From Capra hircus (lineage: Eukaryota > Chordata > Mammalia > Artiodactyla > Bovidae), in contig NC_030826.1 of NCBI RefSeq assembly GCF_001704415.2, forward strand, positions 35,521,324 to 35,585,323: a stretch of DNA of 64,000 bases, in the 5' to 3' direction. Both the position numbers and the translations under genes were made by a program. The notes under the pieces were generated by a model. The model ran no database searches. It had not been told where the DNA came from and was given only the letters and a program-made list of their open reading frames with translations. Position 1 is the stretch's first letter; every line of letters starts with the position of its first letter. This document shows, piece after piece, positions 12,132 through 22,667 of this stretch.

Positions 12132-13850
12132 TGGAATTTGCCAAACAATCACTTTATTATAAGGCATTGCTCCAGGAGTTGTGTGGAATGCAGTGATGTG
12201 AAAGGGAAGGGCTGTGATTTTCAGTCACTATCACTTGCCCAGAGAGAGGAATATCTGTTGGTTGTGATATCACCTGAAGTTTAATAATATTAAATTCCTT
12301 TTTTCTCCGTAAATTTAAATACCTATTTAGCAGTCTACTCCCCTACACAATTCCAAAGTAAGTGTTAAATAGCAATAATCTGTATGTAGGATCCTTTAAA
12401 GGGCAAAACTTGAAAAAACGGAATTTTATACTTTGTGACTGGCAATATTGGAAGGCTATAAATCTGTTTTTTTTGTATTTGCAATATATATTTGGAAAAG
12501 AACTGCATTAAATACTTTAGGGGCACTGAGTTTTAAATGTGGATTTTTTAAATTGAGAGTTAAGAGATTAGTTAATCCAAAAATATGTATAGATGAGAGA
12601 ACAAGTTGATAAAAATGGGTGAAATTCAGATTTCCCAGTATCTGTTCTTCAGTACTTTATCTTGTGTGCCATTGGTATTTATTTATGTGTGTTTTTATTT
12701 ATGTTTGGTTTGAAACATTCTCATACCCTTGAGCAGCAATAACATGTTGTAAATATAAATTTCTGACTTAAAAATTCTATTTACCACTAGTAATATTTAA
12801 TTAATACCTATCAGATGGCTGCTCTCAAATTTTAAACCTGGGATTATAGATTGGGAGCATTCAGAAAAGAGAATCTGTGTCTTCCCTTTAGAGAATTCTT
12901 GAAAAGTATAAATAACTTGAATAAAATTATAATTCATCTATCTCTAGTTAGATATATTAATCTCAGCCAAGCATAATATGCTCCTCTAATATAGTGATGT
13001 ATTTCCAAATTACAAACCAAGACACATGGCTAATTCATAGTCCTGCAATTCTGGATATTTGGTACAATATTACTGGTCTAATGGTAAGGGAAATTAGGCT
13101 CTGGAGAACACGAAAAATCAACTGTTTCTCTGGATAAACTGTTTCCCAGATATCCTATATTCTTGTAATTTCTGGGCTCAATTAAATATAAAATTAAAAT
13201 AACATTTAAAAAACAAATAGAATTAATATTCACTATAGAAAAAAATACAGGTGAGCAAAAGGAAGACAACATTGAACGAATAATATAAATTTTTTTGATG
13301 GAGAGGAAGGGATGTCTTAATTTAAAATGCTTTCACACTGTCACAACCAAATCTCTTCCTCGTTAACAACTGAAAAACCCAAACTAGAACTTGAGTAAAA
13401 CTATTTTTAAAAAATGTTGCCCAAGTTTTAGAAATCCATACAATAAACAAGAAATCGGTCACCGGACCACTCCCACCCTCAGCCTATTTCACAAACCCAT
13501 CTTCCCTCCTCCTCTTACACACTTTGAGGCTTTAGAAATACCCTTTTTCAATTCTGTTCCTTCTAAAAGGTGAGCAGAGCGGGGCAATAAAGTCAGGTTG
13601 GAGGGTAAAAAAGCCACGACGAGATTTTGCGTCCACAAAGCGAGTTTGTCCCCGAACAGCGCAGCTGGTCTACATAGCTGGTTGAGCCAACACCCCACTG
13701 TTCGGTGAACTGCGATTTAACTTCCTTGTGGTAGTTTCAGAGTGCCGGCCTCTCCGTTTTGAGGGGAAGGCGGAGACCCAGTTGTTTTCCCAGGAAGCAC
13801 TTCTTGAAGTGCACAGGAATGGGGCGACGGGAAGGCCAGGTGACCGGCGT
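12132..13850. other. gene-free sequence leading to the TOB1 upstream region
   Basis: AT-rich to about 13.4 kb, then GC content rises. No exon is recognised. No ruminant-specific retroposon is seen from here through the whole TOB1 locus to about 19.87 kb. Confidence 0.55.
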
Positions 13851-13924
13851 TTCATTCCTTGCTTCTCTTTCTCCTAGCCTTCTCTCCGCGTAGACTTTTC
13901 TCTCCTCCTTTCCCTGTGCAAATT

Positions 13925-14050
13925 TGACGTCGGTCTCCTGGATACCAGACAGCCAATAGCCTGGTTGCTAAGGAGAAGGGTGGCCAATCAGGCGTCGTTG
14001 CTACCCGTGAGTAATATTTTTAGCCGGAGAGGGACTCTCGGTTCCATTCC
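13925..14050 (+). promoter_or_regulatory. promoter-like cluster upstream of TOB1 (CRE-like, two CCAAT, TATA-like)
   Basis: Seen directly: TGACGTCG (7 of 8 bases of a full CRE) at 13925-13932, CCAAT boxes at 13953-13957 and 13984-13988 in the same orientation and 31 bp apart, and a TATA-like TATTTTTA at 14015-14022. The surroundings are CpG-containing. A 31-bp CCAAT spacing (three helical turns) is typical of paired NF-Y sites. The inferred start site would be near 14045 on the plus strand. It could be an alternative TOB1 promoter or, read the other way, the start of a divergent noncoding transcript such as the human TOB1-AS1 counterpart. Confidence 0.55.
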
Positions 14051-14239
14051 CAGTGTAACTTCGTGTATTTCTCTGCTGCAGGTTGTGAAAAGAGAGCTTG
14101 CCCGCCCCCTTTGAGGCCCTCTCTTTCCCCAGTCCCTATGTACTCGCCCAGATTTCAACTAAAAATTATCTTAAACGCAAAACACAAGAAGGCACCGTGT
14201 TTATTATGTGTTATTTACGTTAAGGTAGGCACTAGAAAT

Positions 14240-14273
14240 ACACGCATGCGTATATATACACATATACGTACAC
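14240..14273. repeat. alternating purine-pyrimidine tract
   Basis: Mixed CA/TA/CG alternating dinucleotides ('cacgcatgcgtatatataca' and onward). It is potentially Z-forming; no other role is seen. Confidence 0.6.
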
Positions 14274-14883
14274 AATTTGGCATGGAGGCCTGGATTGGGA
14301 CATTCGGAATAAAATGTGATTCTTCTTAGTCGCAAGCCACCCCCACATCCGAGTTGCTGCCGGGTCGCACGGGGAGGTCTGATGTGGGATGCGGAGGCAG
14401 TTAAACTGTCACCTAGGCGGGAGGTGTGGCCAGGCGGTCTCCCTTCCCCACCCCCAGCCTGGCACGGCAACTTTGGGTTCTGCAGTTGCCCCTCTGTGAA
14501 TGGCAGTTGGCCTAGGCCCTTGAGGTGATTAATATTCAATCAGTACAAGAGTCCCTCTCATAGTTTCCCTTTTCTGGACTCTCCTGTGTGCACTGGAGGC
14601 CGATACTTGTTAGCTCGTCAACGAGTGGGCTTTTCCTTGGCCACAATCCCACATTCTTTGTCCATTCTCCCCTCCCTCTCGGCGTCTTGGGCTCTTCTCC
14701 CTGTTCACCTCGCTGCTACGCCCCCAGCTTCGCTCCCCTCCCCCCTTCTCCACAGTTCTCCGCCTAGACCCAGAGGTGGCCGCCCCAAACCACTTCTGTC
14801 GTCCTCTCTGGCATGTCTCTCCCCCAATCCCTTTCCAAATTTTCTCTTAATCCTGCCCACAGTGTCTGGAAGATCATCGGTTC

Positions 14884-15135
14884 ATTGGCCACCCTGGGCA
14901 CACCCGGCCCTCCGCGGCCTGTCAGGACTTGGGCAGGCGGGACTTGACCAATGGCGTCCGGAGGCAGGGCAGGGGCGGAGCCAGCGGCCTGGGTCCAGGG
15001 TACCGGGTGGAAGGGCGGGGAATGGTGACGCTACCCGGAGCTGTGTGACGTGGGGCGCGCGCGCGCATCCCTACGGGAGGGGATGGGGGTGGGGAAGAGA
15101 ATATAAAACGAGAGGCGGGGCGCGCGCCGCAGCAG
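14884..15135 (+). promoter_or_regulatory. TOB1: TOB1 proximal promoter
   Basis: A reverse CCAAT (ATTGG) lies at 14884-14888 and a forward CCAAT at 14948-14952. A GC box, GGGCGGGG, is at 15013-15020. TGACGTGG at 15046-15053 is a CREB/ATF-type half site that also fits the ATF6/UPRE consensus. A (CG)n run follows at about 15055-15066, and a good TATA box, TATAAAA, is at 15102-15108. The start site is therefore expected about 25-32 bp downstream, near 15130-15140. The arrangement suggests stress- and cAMP-responsive induction, in line with TOB1 being an immediate-early-type gene. Confidence 0.8.
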
Positions 15136-15425
15136 AAAGAGTGAAGCTCTGGCCCGGCGCGGAGTGGGCGCTCTACGGGGACACTGGACCGGGCACCCTG
15201 GGCCGGGCACCGGGCTGTGTGGAGAAGTGAGCGGGCTCGCCTGACCCCGTCCTTGCCACTCCGAGCCAGAAGGGGCGAATTCCTGAGGCCCCGGTCCTCC
15301 GCAGCCTCCTCCCGGCGGCGTCGGCGTGCAGTCTGCCCGGCCAGCTCGTCGCCGCCGACCCTTCCTTGCCCCCGCCCCGCCTCCCCTTCTCCGCCCAGCG
15401 GCCGGGTCTGTGGTGGAAGCAGCCC
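15134..15425 (+). other. TOB1: TOB1 noncoding exon 1 (5' UTR)
   Basis: It starts about 26 bp after the TATA box and ends at a strong donor, AGCCC|GTAAGT, with GT at 15426-15427. No ATG occurs between the inferred start site and the donor, so there are no upstream open frames that begin with ATG. The start coordinate is inferred. Confidence 0.75.
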
Positions 15426-17097
15426 GTAAGTATCTAGGGGCGGCGGGCGGGGTTAAGAGGAGGAGGGGCTGCAGCGGCTTCGAGCCCCGGGCCCCCGGGG
15501 CTTGGGATGGCGGCGTCGCGGCCCGGGCGCGGTGGGGACCGGCCCCCGACACCCGGTCGGAGGCGGCTCCGAGGGTCTCCGGCGCGCCCCGGAGGCGGGG
15601 CTGGCCGGCGAGTCCGGCTCGGCAGGGCCAGGTCACCGGGGAAGGGCTGTCCGGGGCGAGCTGAAGGGAATCGGGGGTTGGGGCGCCCGGGAGCAGCGGC
15701 GAGCTCGAGGGGAATGCTGGAGTCCGCGGGGCCGCCGGGCCTGAAAATGGTGCCGAGGAGCTGGTGCTCCCGGGACTCTGGCTGGGTCCCAGGAACCTCG
15801 GAGTGGGGGGCAGGGAGCGGCGGGTCGGGTTACGGCGGGGGGAGGGGAGCGGCTGACCTGGTGCGACCGGCGCCGCGACCCGCCGGGTGTCCAGCCCCCG
15901 GCCCCGAGTGGTCCCTTTTCCATTTCTCGTGGCTTTCCTCCACCACCTCCTCCTCTTGCTGCTGCTGCTGTAGCGCTTGGCTCCGAAGGCTGTGAGCAGA
16001 AATCTAATGAGACCCAACTGGCTGTTTATGTAATTCTTCATGCTCCCGTCTTTAAGGCGTTGCTTTGAAACTACCTTTCACCGAGCCTGAATTTCGCTCG
16101 ACTGCACCTTCACGCAATTTGGCTTAATCAGCTGCCTTTGCCAGCACACGAGCTTGGAAAGTGTTTGTAGTTTGGGGGCAGCCTGGGATTCTTTTCCCTT
16201 TTTCACCAAGAATATGGAAAATGAAACAGATGGGTTAATACCAACTTGATTTTTTTTAATGTCCTTTTAAATCAACCTAAGTGTACAGATAGATCCCTTT
16301 TGCAAATATCTTGTTTGCCCTTGATCTTTTCTTATCCCCACCCAGTGCTGATCCAGCAAACGTTTAAAGGTCGACCTTATCGTACATGCCTCTTCGGCTG
16401 TTCTCTTATCGTGAGAGAGGGAGTTGGTTTTGAAAATCAGAATAAAACTCAGAAACCCTACCCTTTAAACAGAATAGTCAATAGAGTTCTAAGTTAGTTG
16501 TTTCTTTTGTTATGCTTGATGCACAAGAAGTATTTTCAGATTTAGAAAAATACACATTAAATAGTATAGAGAAGAGGTTGTATCGTGTACTTTGACAGTT
16601 TTCCTTACATCTCACATTTTGGGATTGTTTGATAATAAAGCAGATTTAAGACGTATATGTCCAGAATTAACTGAAATACAGAATTCATTTCTAAACTAGT
16701 GAATAGGAGTATGACCAACGTTTAAAACAAGCATATACAGGTGTGCTTAGTATGGTTTCCAATAAACATTCTTTTGAGAACTGCAAGAAGAAAAAGAATA
16801 TGCTGTATATTCTGTAAGTGTTTTTCCTCTTAGAACTCTATTCAGAAACAAAGTAAATAATAGGGTTTTGTTTTGCACATTTTAAACTGTAGATCTTGTT
16901 TTCCCGAGATTTTGGTCTTCAGTAGACAATTTGCTATTGGTAAGTTCGTACATTTTGTGTTGATTAGATTTTTCAGACTTTCTAGCTTATTAGGCTTTTT
17001 CAAAACTGAAATTACTCTGGGGGTAAAAAAGGGTTGTGGAACTTAACGTTTATCTTACGTGGACATGTTTTCTTTTGTTTTCTATGTTTTCTTTAAG
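15426..17097 (+). other. TOB1: TOB1 intron 1
   Basis: The GT donor is at 15426 and a pyrimidine-rich acceptor ending in TTTAAG is at 17092-17097. The first ~540 bp are CpG-rich; the rest is AT-rich unique sequence without any recognised repeat, which is unusual for this window. Confidence 0.75.
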
Positions 17098-17238
17098 GAG
17101 CAAGACTGCTTGAGGTGAAGGATATCTACTAATACCAGCACTTTGAGTGAAAATTTGTTTCTCTGCCACAAACTGAACTTTTTTGTGTGTGTCAAGGGGG
17201 GAGTTGAAACACAAACCTGATTTTGTGGCGTAGCAGCT

Positions 17239-18267
17239 ATGCAGCTTGAAATCCAAGTCGCACTAAATTTTATTATTTCATATCTGTATAATAAGCTTCC
17301 CAGAAGACGTGTCAACATTTTTGGTGAAGAGCTTGAAAGACTTCTTAAGAAGAAATATGAAGGACACTGGTATCCTGAAAAGCCATACAAAGGATCAGGG
17401 TTTAGATGTATACACATAGGGGAGAAAGTGGACCCAGTGATTGAACAAGCATCCAAAGAGAGTGGTTTGGACATTGATGATGTGCGTGGCAATCTGCCAC
17501 AGGATCTTAGTGTTTGGATCGACCCGTTTGAGGTTTCCTACCAAATTGGTGAAAAGGGACCAGTGAAGGTGCTTTATGTGGATGATAATAATGAAAATGG
17601 ATGCGAGTTGGATAAGGAGATCAAAAACAGCTTTAACCCAGAGGCCCAGGTTTTTATGCCCGTAAGTGACCCAGCCTCATCAGTGTCCAGCTCTCCATCG
17701 CCTCCCTTTGGTCACTCTGCTGCTGTAAGCCCTACCTTCATGCCCCGGTCCACTCAGCCTTTAACCTTTACTACTGCCACTTTCGCTGCCACCAAGTTTG
17801 GCTCTACCAAAATGAAGAATAGTGGCCGCAGCAACAAGGTTGCACGTACTTCTCCTATTAACCTCGGCTTGAATGTGAATGACCTCTTGAAGCAGAAAGC
17901 CATCTCTTCCTCAATGCACTCTCTGTATGGGCTTGGCCTGGGTAACCAGCAGCAGCCGCAGCAACAGCAGCAGCCATCCCAGCCACCACCACCACCACAG
18001 CAGCAGCAACAGCAGAAAACCTCTGCTCTTTCTCCTAATGCCAAGGAATTTATTTTTCCTAATATGCAGGGTCAAGGTAGTAGTACCAATGGAATGTTCC
18101 CAGGTGACAGCCCCCTTAACCTCAGTCCTCTCCAGTACAGTAATGCCTTTGATGTATTTGCGGCCTATGGAGGCCTCAACGAGAAGTCTTTTGTAGATGG
18201 CTTGAATTTTAGCTTAAATAACATGCAGTATTCTAACCAGCAATTCCAGCCTGTTATGGCTAACTAA
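17239..18267 (+). CDS. TOB1: TOB1, transducer of ERBB2 1 (BTG/TOB antiproliferative protein)
   Basis: Single-exon 342-aa reading frame; the human protein is 345 aa as I recall it. Residues about 1-115 form the BTG/TOB domain, which binds the CNOT7/8 (CAF1) deadenylases; it includes the basic PRRR stretch (21-24) and the 'LPQDLSVWIDPFEVSYQIGE' block (86-105). Two PAM2 motifs for the MLLE domain of poly(A)-binding protein are visible: SFNPEAQVFMP (131-141) and LSPNAKEFIFP (264-274). Three Ser-Pro sites, S152, S154 and S164, match the known ERK sites. A Gln/Pro-rich tract spans 237-259. The protein brings CCR4-NOT to PABP-bound mRNAs to speed deadenylation and also restrains proliferation and SMAD-dependent transcription. 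The chosen ATG is the first in the mRNA, with G at -3, and lies in exon 2 (starts 17098). Confidence 0.98.
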   Translation: MQLEIQVALNFIISYLYNKLPRRRVNIFGEELERLLKKKYEGHWYPEKPYKGSGFRCIHIGEKVDPVIEQASKESGLDIDDVRGNLPQDLSVWIDPFEVSYQIGEKGPVKVLYVDDNNENGCELDKEIKNSFNPEAQVFMPVSDPASSVSSSPSPPFGHSAAVSPTFMPRSTQPLTFTTATFAATKFGSTKMKNSGRSNKVARTSPINLGLNVNDLLKQKAISSSMHSLYGLGLGNQQQPQQQQQPSQPPPPPQQQQQQKTSALSPNAKEFIFPNMQGQGSSTNGMFPGDSPLNLSPLQYSNAFDVFAAYGGLNEKSFVDGLNFSLNNMQYSNQQFQPVMAN

Positions 18268-19035
18268 AAAAAGAAAAAAATGTACAAGTTAAAATGGTTG
18301 GGCCCAAGGGGGATTTTTTTTTTAATAACCTCCTTGAGTTTTTTTTTTTTTTTTTTAAAGCTTATAGTAAGGATACATTCAAGCTTGGTTACAAAAATAA
18401 AACATGCATCATTTTTCATTGCCAACCAAGCACAAAGTTATTTTATACTGACTGTATATTTTAAAGTATACTCTCAGATATGGCCTCTTACAGTATTTAA
18501 GATATAGCAAGGACATGGCTGATTTTTTTTATTATAAAAAATTGGCACTAATAAGTGGGTTTATTGGTCTTTTCTAATTGTATAATTTAATTTAGTACAA
18601 AGTTTGTAAAATATCAGAGGATATATATATTGTTTCTACGACATGGTATTGCATTTATATCTTTTTACTACAGTGATCTGTGACAGCAGCTTCATGTTGT
18701 ATTTTTTTTACTGAAATTGTAAAATATCCATCTCAAAGACATCACCTATTCTAAAAATTGTGTACAGGATACTCCTTTAGTGGTGGAATTAAAATGTACG
18801 AATATTTGCTTTTTCAAAAAAAAGTATTTTCTGTTAAAGGTTTAAAAATTTTTGCTATATATTATGGAAGAAAATGTAATCGTAAATATTAATTTTGTAC
18901 CTATATTGTGCAATACTTGAAAAAATGGTATAAAAGTATTTTGAGTCAGTGTCTTATATGTTAAGAGGGACTGAAATAGTTTATATTAAGTTTGTATTAA
19001 AATTCTTTAAAATTAAAAACATTTATTGTGGTCTT
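18268..19035 (+). other. TOB1: TOB1 3' UTR
   Basis: About 760 bp, strongly AU-rich, with T runs near 18337-18356 and many ATTT/TTTA elements, as expected of a short-lived regulatory mRNA. No ruminant SINE has entered it. The 3' end is placed just after the tandem poly(A) signals. Confidence 0.8.
18996..19017 (+). terminator. TOB1: TOB1 tandem polyadenylation signals (ATTAAA)
   Basis: ATTAAA at 18996-19001 and again at 19012-19017, followed by a T/G-rich stretch (from about 19026), the expected downstream element. No canonical AATAAA lies closer to the inferred end. Confidence 0.75.
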
Positions 19036-19867
19036 TGTTTTTAAGTCTTTGCCAAAGATCTAATTCTGGAATTATGTTGTAAATGCTGATACAGCAGAAA
19101 GATCTGACTCATTGAGTCACAAAGTTATAATGGAAAGCAGTTGCTCTACTAGGGCACAGATAGTAGCTTACCATATAAAAAGTGCTTAACCTGAGCAACA
19201 CTTGGGACAGCTTTGTTTTTAGCGACTAACTGTTCAGCCCACATGTCTCCCCGCAACAAGGGTGGTATGCTTAAGGCAAGTTAACCTTACTAAAATTGTG
19301 TCACACTAACATCTAAGATGGAGTCAGGTGATAAAATGAAATTCTCTAATGTAAACAGAGAATTTATTTAAAATGTATATGGAGAAAGAAATCATTGGAT
19401 CAATTTTCTTTTTCTGCATGGGAGATGAATAGCTCAGAAAACTTGCTTGACAAAGCAGCTCACCTGACTACTTAAAGATGATTTAGTTCTGTTTTTACTG
19501 ATCCTTACACTTAGAGACTAGTCATTGTAACTGGAGAATTTATGATTAATATCTATTAAAAATTGGACAGGTTGTCAGTATTTCTGTGCATTTTCCTGTC
19601 AAAGTTTACACACAGATTTTGGGTTGGTTTTTTCCTGGTTTGGTACTTCAAAGATTAGTCATAATGTGTCAAATTGTAGTGGCTCCTTAAGGAGGGAGGT
19701 TTTGTTTTTTTTTTTTTTTAGCCCATGAGTTGCAAGGGTGAGACACATTGTTAAAGTTAAATAATGAGTCATTTCACTGTTTGAATGTCCATTGATACAG
19801 TGTTGACATTAGAAAATTGTCTTGAATTGGAATAACTTTCTCTGCTTTTTCAGTGAGAAACCAAACT
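19036..19867. other. TOB1 downstream flank, no feature recognised
   Basis: No exon and no classified repeat is seen. It holds one T-rich run (about 19707-19720). Confidence 0.5.
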
Positions 19868-20031
19868 GAGCGACTTCTCTTTCACTTTTCTCTTTCATGC
19901 ATTGGAGAAGGAAATGGCAACCCACTCCAGTGTTCTTGCCTGGAGAATCCCAGGGACGGCGGAGCCTGGTGGGCTGCCGTCTGTGGGGTCGGACACGACT
20001 GAAGCGACTTAGCAGCAGCAGCAGCAGCACT
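19868..20031 (+). mobile_element. Bov-A2 SINE with AGC tail
   Basis: Begins 'gagcgacttctctttcactt', carries 'gcattggagaaggaaatggc' and 'ggagaatcccagggacggcg', and ends with the diagnostic AGC-repeat tail (about 20010-20029). No clear target duplication was found. Confidence 0.9.
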
Positions 20032-20520
20032 GTCCAGGTTACTTGTGAAATAAATTTGGTCTCAAATGAGTTTTTTTTAGACACCAGTCTACAGAAGCCT
20101 TTTGTCTGTTACCCTTGTAATTCAGAGGAATAAAAAGTTTTAAGGAAACAAGCCCTGAAAACAACAGAGCTAAGCTGTTCTGTCAGCTCTATGGTGAGGT
20201 CTTTGTCCATTAGTGGACAGAATGAGGTTATGAAGAAGTATTGAGATGGTGACTGGCAATGGGGGAGATTTTTCTTTGTATGCTATCAATTATGTGCTTT
20301 TGTGAGTTTGAAAAGCTGTAAAAGAACGATCAGAGTAACAGTTTTAAATACTAGTTTCTGCTAGAAGCTTTTGGGTAAAGTTATAGGCTTAACTTGGAAG
20401 AAAACTGGTCTTTTTATAAATGAAGAAAGGCTCAAGTTAACTTTTTCTAAAAGCGACTGGCCAGTAGACACAAAATAGAGTTTGTAACAATCAAGAACAC
20501 TAATACACAAATTCAGGGCT

Positions 20521-20698
20521 CCTTCCCTGGTAGTTCAGATGGTAAGGAATCTGCTTGCAATGCAGGAGACCAGGGTTTGATCCCTGGGCAACCCACTCCA
20601 GTATTCCTGCCTGAAGAATTCCATGGACAGAGGAGCCTGGTAGGCTATATAGTTCATGGGGTCACAAAGTCAGATGCAACTAACACACACAATACTTA
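20521..20698 (+). mobile_element. Bov-tA SINE
   Basis: The head 'ccttccctggtagttcagat' is followed by 'tgcaatgcaggagaccaggg' and the B-box-like 'gtttgatccctgg', then the BovB-derived 3' half ending near 'aactaacacacac'. About 20 bp is missing in the middle (the 'gggaagatcccctgg' block). Confidence 0.85.
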
Positions 20699-21400
20699 TG
20701 TATTCATATTGTAAATAACTGAACTTAATGTATGACTGTCAGATCTTAGGTATGCATGTACTGACAAACAATCTGAGGGAAATTTCAGATTGGTGCATAC
20801 ATTGGCTTGGTGCTGAAAACGTTAACTCAATTTTATCATGATTGGGTGTAAGAAAATTAGTTGATTTGAAATTGATTTGAGCTTGGTATCCTTGAAGTCT
20901 TTTTTTTTTTTTTTTAAGAATGAACAAAGGCTCTCTGTTTTCATGCCCTTTTTGTCCATGAGGAATGGAAATTTTTAAAGGTGCTTTTGTTTAGCACAAC
21001 TTAGAAAACCTTAGAAAAGTTTACATCTTAGTCTTTCTTCCCCCACTGCCATCACACTTTTTGACCTAATGTGTGGAGACTTATAGCTGACAGTTAATTA
21101 TATTAATAGATTTTTCCCTTTTTTTGGGGGGGGGGGGAGGGTGGCTCTTCAATAAGTATACTGTGGCAGCCTCTGAATAGCCCTATCTTGGTGTCTAAAA
21201 TGCTGCTTTACAAAGTATATAGATCACTGATGAGTGAAGATGATGATTCCAAAAAGTAGTTCTCTGATTTTAGAATATTCCTTTATTGTCCATTTTCTAA
21301 AATCAGGTGTATTGTTAAATCTCCTTTGGATAACTTTAACCTATCTTAGATGGCAAAATGAAGCCTTCAGTCAAAATGCCTCCTTAAGGATAATGATCTT
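20699..21400. other. gene-free sequence
   Basis: No gene seen. Contains a T run at about 20899-20915 and a T-run/G-run junction near 21119-21137 (12 consecutive G). Confidence 0.5.
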
Positions 21401-21683
21401 GGACTTGGCCTGGTGGTATAGTAGATAAGAATCTGCCTGCTAATGCAGGGAACACAGGTTCGATCCCTGGTTGGGGAAGATGCCACATTGCCAAGGAGCA
21501 ACTAAGCCTGTACGCCACAGCTACTGAGACCCATGAGCCTAGACCCCGTGCTTTGCAGCAAGAAGAACCACCACAATGAGGAGCCCATGAATCAAAACTG
21601 CAGAGAAGCCCTTGCTTGCTGCAGCTAGAGAAAGCCCTCGCACATCATCGAAGACTTAGCACGCGTGCATACACACAAAGATA
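21401..21683 (+). mobile_element. CHR-type SINE, long (CHR-2-like) form
   Basis: The tRNA-Glu-like head 'ggacttggcctggtggtata' and 'ggttcgatccctgg' B box are followed by the repetitive body ('ggagcaactaagcc', 'ctactgagacccatgagcct', 'gcagctagagaaagccc'). Confidence 0.8.
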
Positions 21684-21872
21684 ATAATCTTTGTTTACAG
21701 TAATTAATGTCTGAAGGTGAAACTAAAAGGTATCCTGAGTTTAAAATGTTTTTCTAATGTGTATCAGTGTTATTCGCCTATGTTACTCATATTATAATTG
21801 ACTTAATCTAACAAATGTCCAGAACTTAGGTTATTTTTAAATGTCAATGTAATGCACAGAGAAAATAAAGTA

Positions 21873-22078
21873 CAGTTGAGCCTTGAACAGCATGGGGGTT
21901 AGAAGCAGCAGCCACCCTCCACTCAGCTGAAAATCCATAGTCAGTCCTTCCAAGTTCTACACTGAGGATTCAACCAACTGCAGACCATGTAGTATTATAT
22001 TTGCTACTGGAAAAAAAAAAAAATCCCCATATAAGTGGACCCACACAGTTCAAGCCCATACTGTTCAAGGATAAACTG
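21873..22078 (+). mobile_element. Tigger-like (TcMar) MITE with terminal inverted repeats
   Basis: 206 bp flanked by TA on both sides (21871-21872 and 22079-22080), the Tc1/mariner target signature. The left end, CAGTTGAGCCTTGAACAGCA, and the right end, read in reverse as CAGTTTATCCTTGAACAGTA, form diverged terminal inverted repeats. It has no coding capacity: an internally deleted non-autonomous copy. Confidence 0.8.
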
Positions 22079-22171
22079 TACCTCTTTTTGCATGTACTTA
22101 AGCTAATAAAGTAAAACGCTGGTTGGAGACCTTCCTACACAAACAGTGTAGCATAGACATTCATGCCTGCT

Positions 22172-22397
22172 CAGTATGTGTGCCCAGTTGCTCAATCATG
22201 TCTGACTATTTGCGACCCCATCGACTGCCAGGCTCCTCTGTCCATGCAATGTTCCAGGCAAGAATACTGGAGTGGGTTGCCATTTCCTACTCCATCACCA
22301 TTTCCTACTCCACAGGATCTTCTTGAGCCAAGGATCGAACCTGCGTCTCCTACACTGGCAGGCGGATTCTTTACCACCGAGCCGCCTGGGAAGTCCT
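22172..22397 (-). mobile_element. Bov-tA SINE, antisense, with small internal duplication
   Basis: Runs from 'gtgcccagttgctcaatcat' to 'ccgagccgcctgggaagtcc'. The segment 'catttcctactcca' occurs twice in tandem (about 22281-22315), a duplication not seen in the other copies here. Confidence 0.85.
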
Positions 22398-22667
22398 GGG
22401 ATAGGCACAGCACATCAAATATATTTCATTGCCTGACTAGAATATATAAACCTGTCAGGAGGATGAAAATACTCTAGGGCAAGATCAGATAAGGAAAAAG
22501 TCTGACAAGGACGTAAAATTACCGTTGCTTAATAAAACCCATTCTATTGTTCAGTATGCCAGTCAGCTGATGCTTAATCAGTTTGACCTGAGAGTTCACT
22601 TTAGATCAGAGTTCTTCAGTTTTTTTTGTTATATTAAAAAAATATCCTCTTTTTTTCCTTGTTTTTG

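Larger units (their letters stand above)
14870..15970. promoter_or_regulatory. TOB1: CpG island at TOB1 promoter, exon 1 and start of intron 1
   Basis: Dense CpG and high GC across about 1.1 kb, covering the TATA box, the noncoding exon and about 0.5 kb of intron. It ends in a (CTG)n tract near 15955-15971. The large open frames here on both strands are a by-product of GC richness. Confidence 0.85.

Noticed and set aside
14586..15230. 214-codon plus-strand open frame upstream of and into TOB1 exon 1
   Set aside because: Runs through the TATA box and promoter motifs; low complexity. A GC-rich shadow, not a gene.
15031..16041. 336-codon open frame on the minus strand over the TOB1 promoter and exon 1
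   Set aside because: Low-complexity Pro/Arg/Ser product typical of CpG islands; it crosses the TOB1 start site, exon and donor. No domain.
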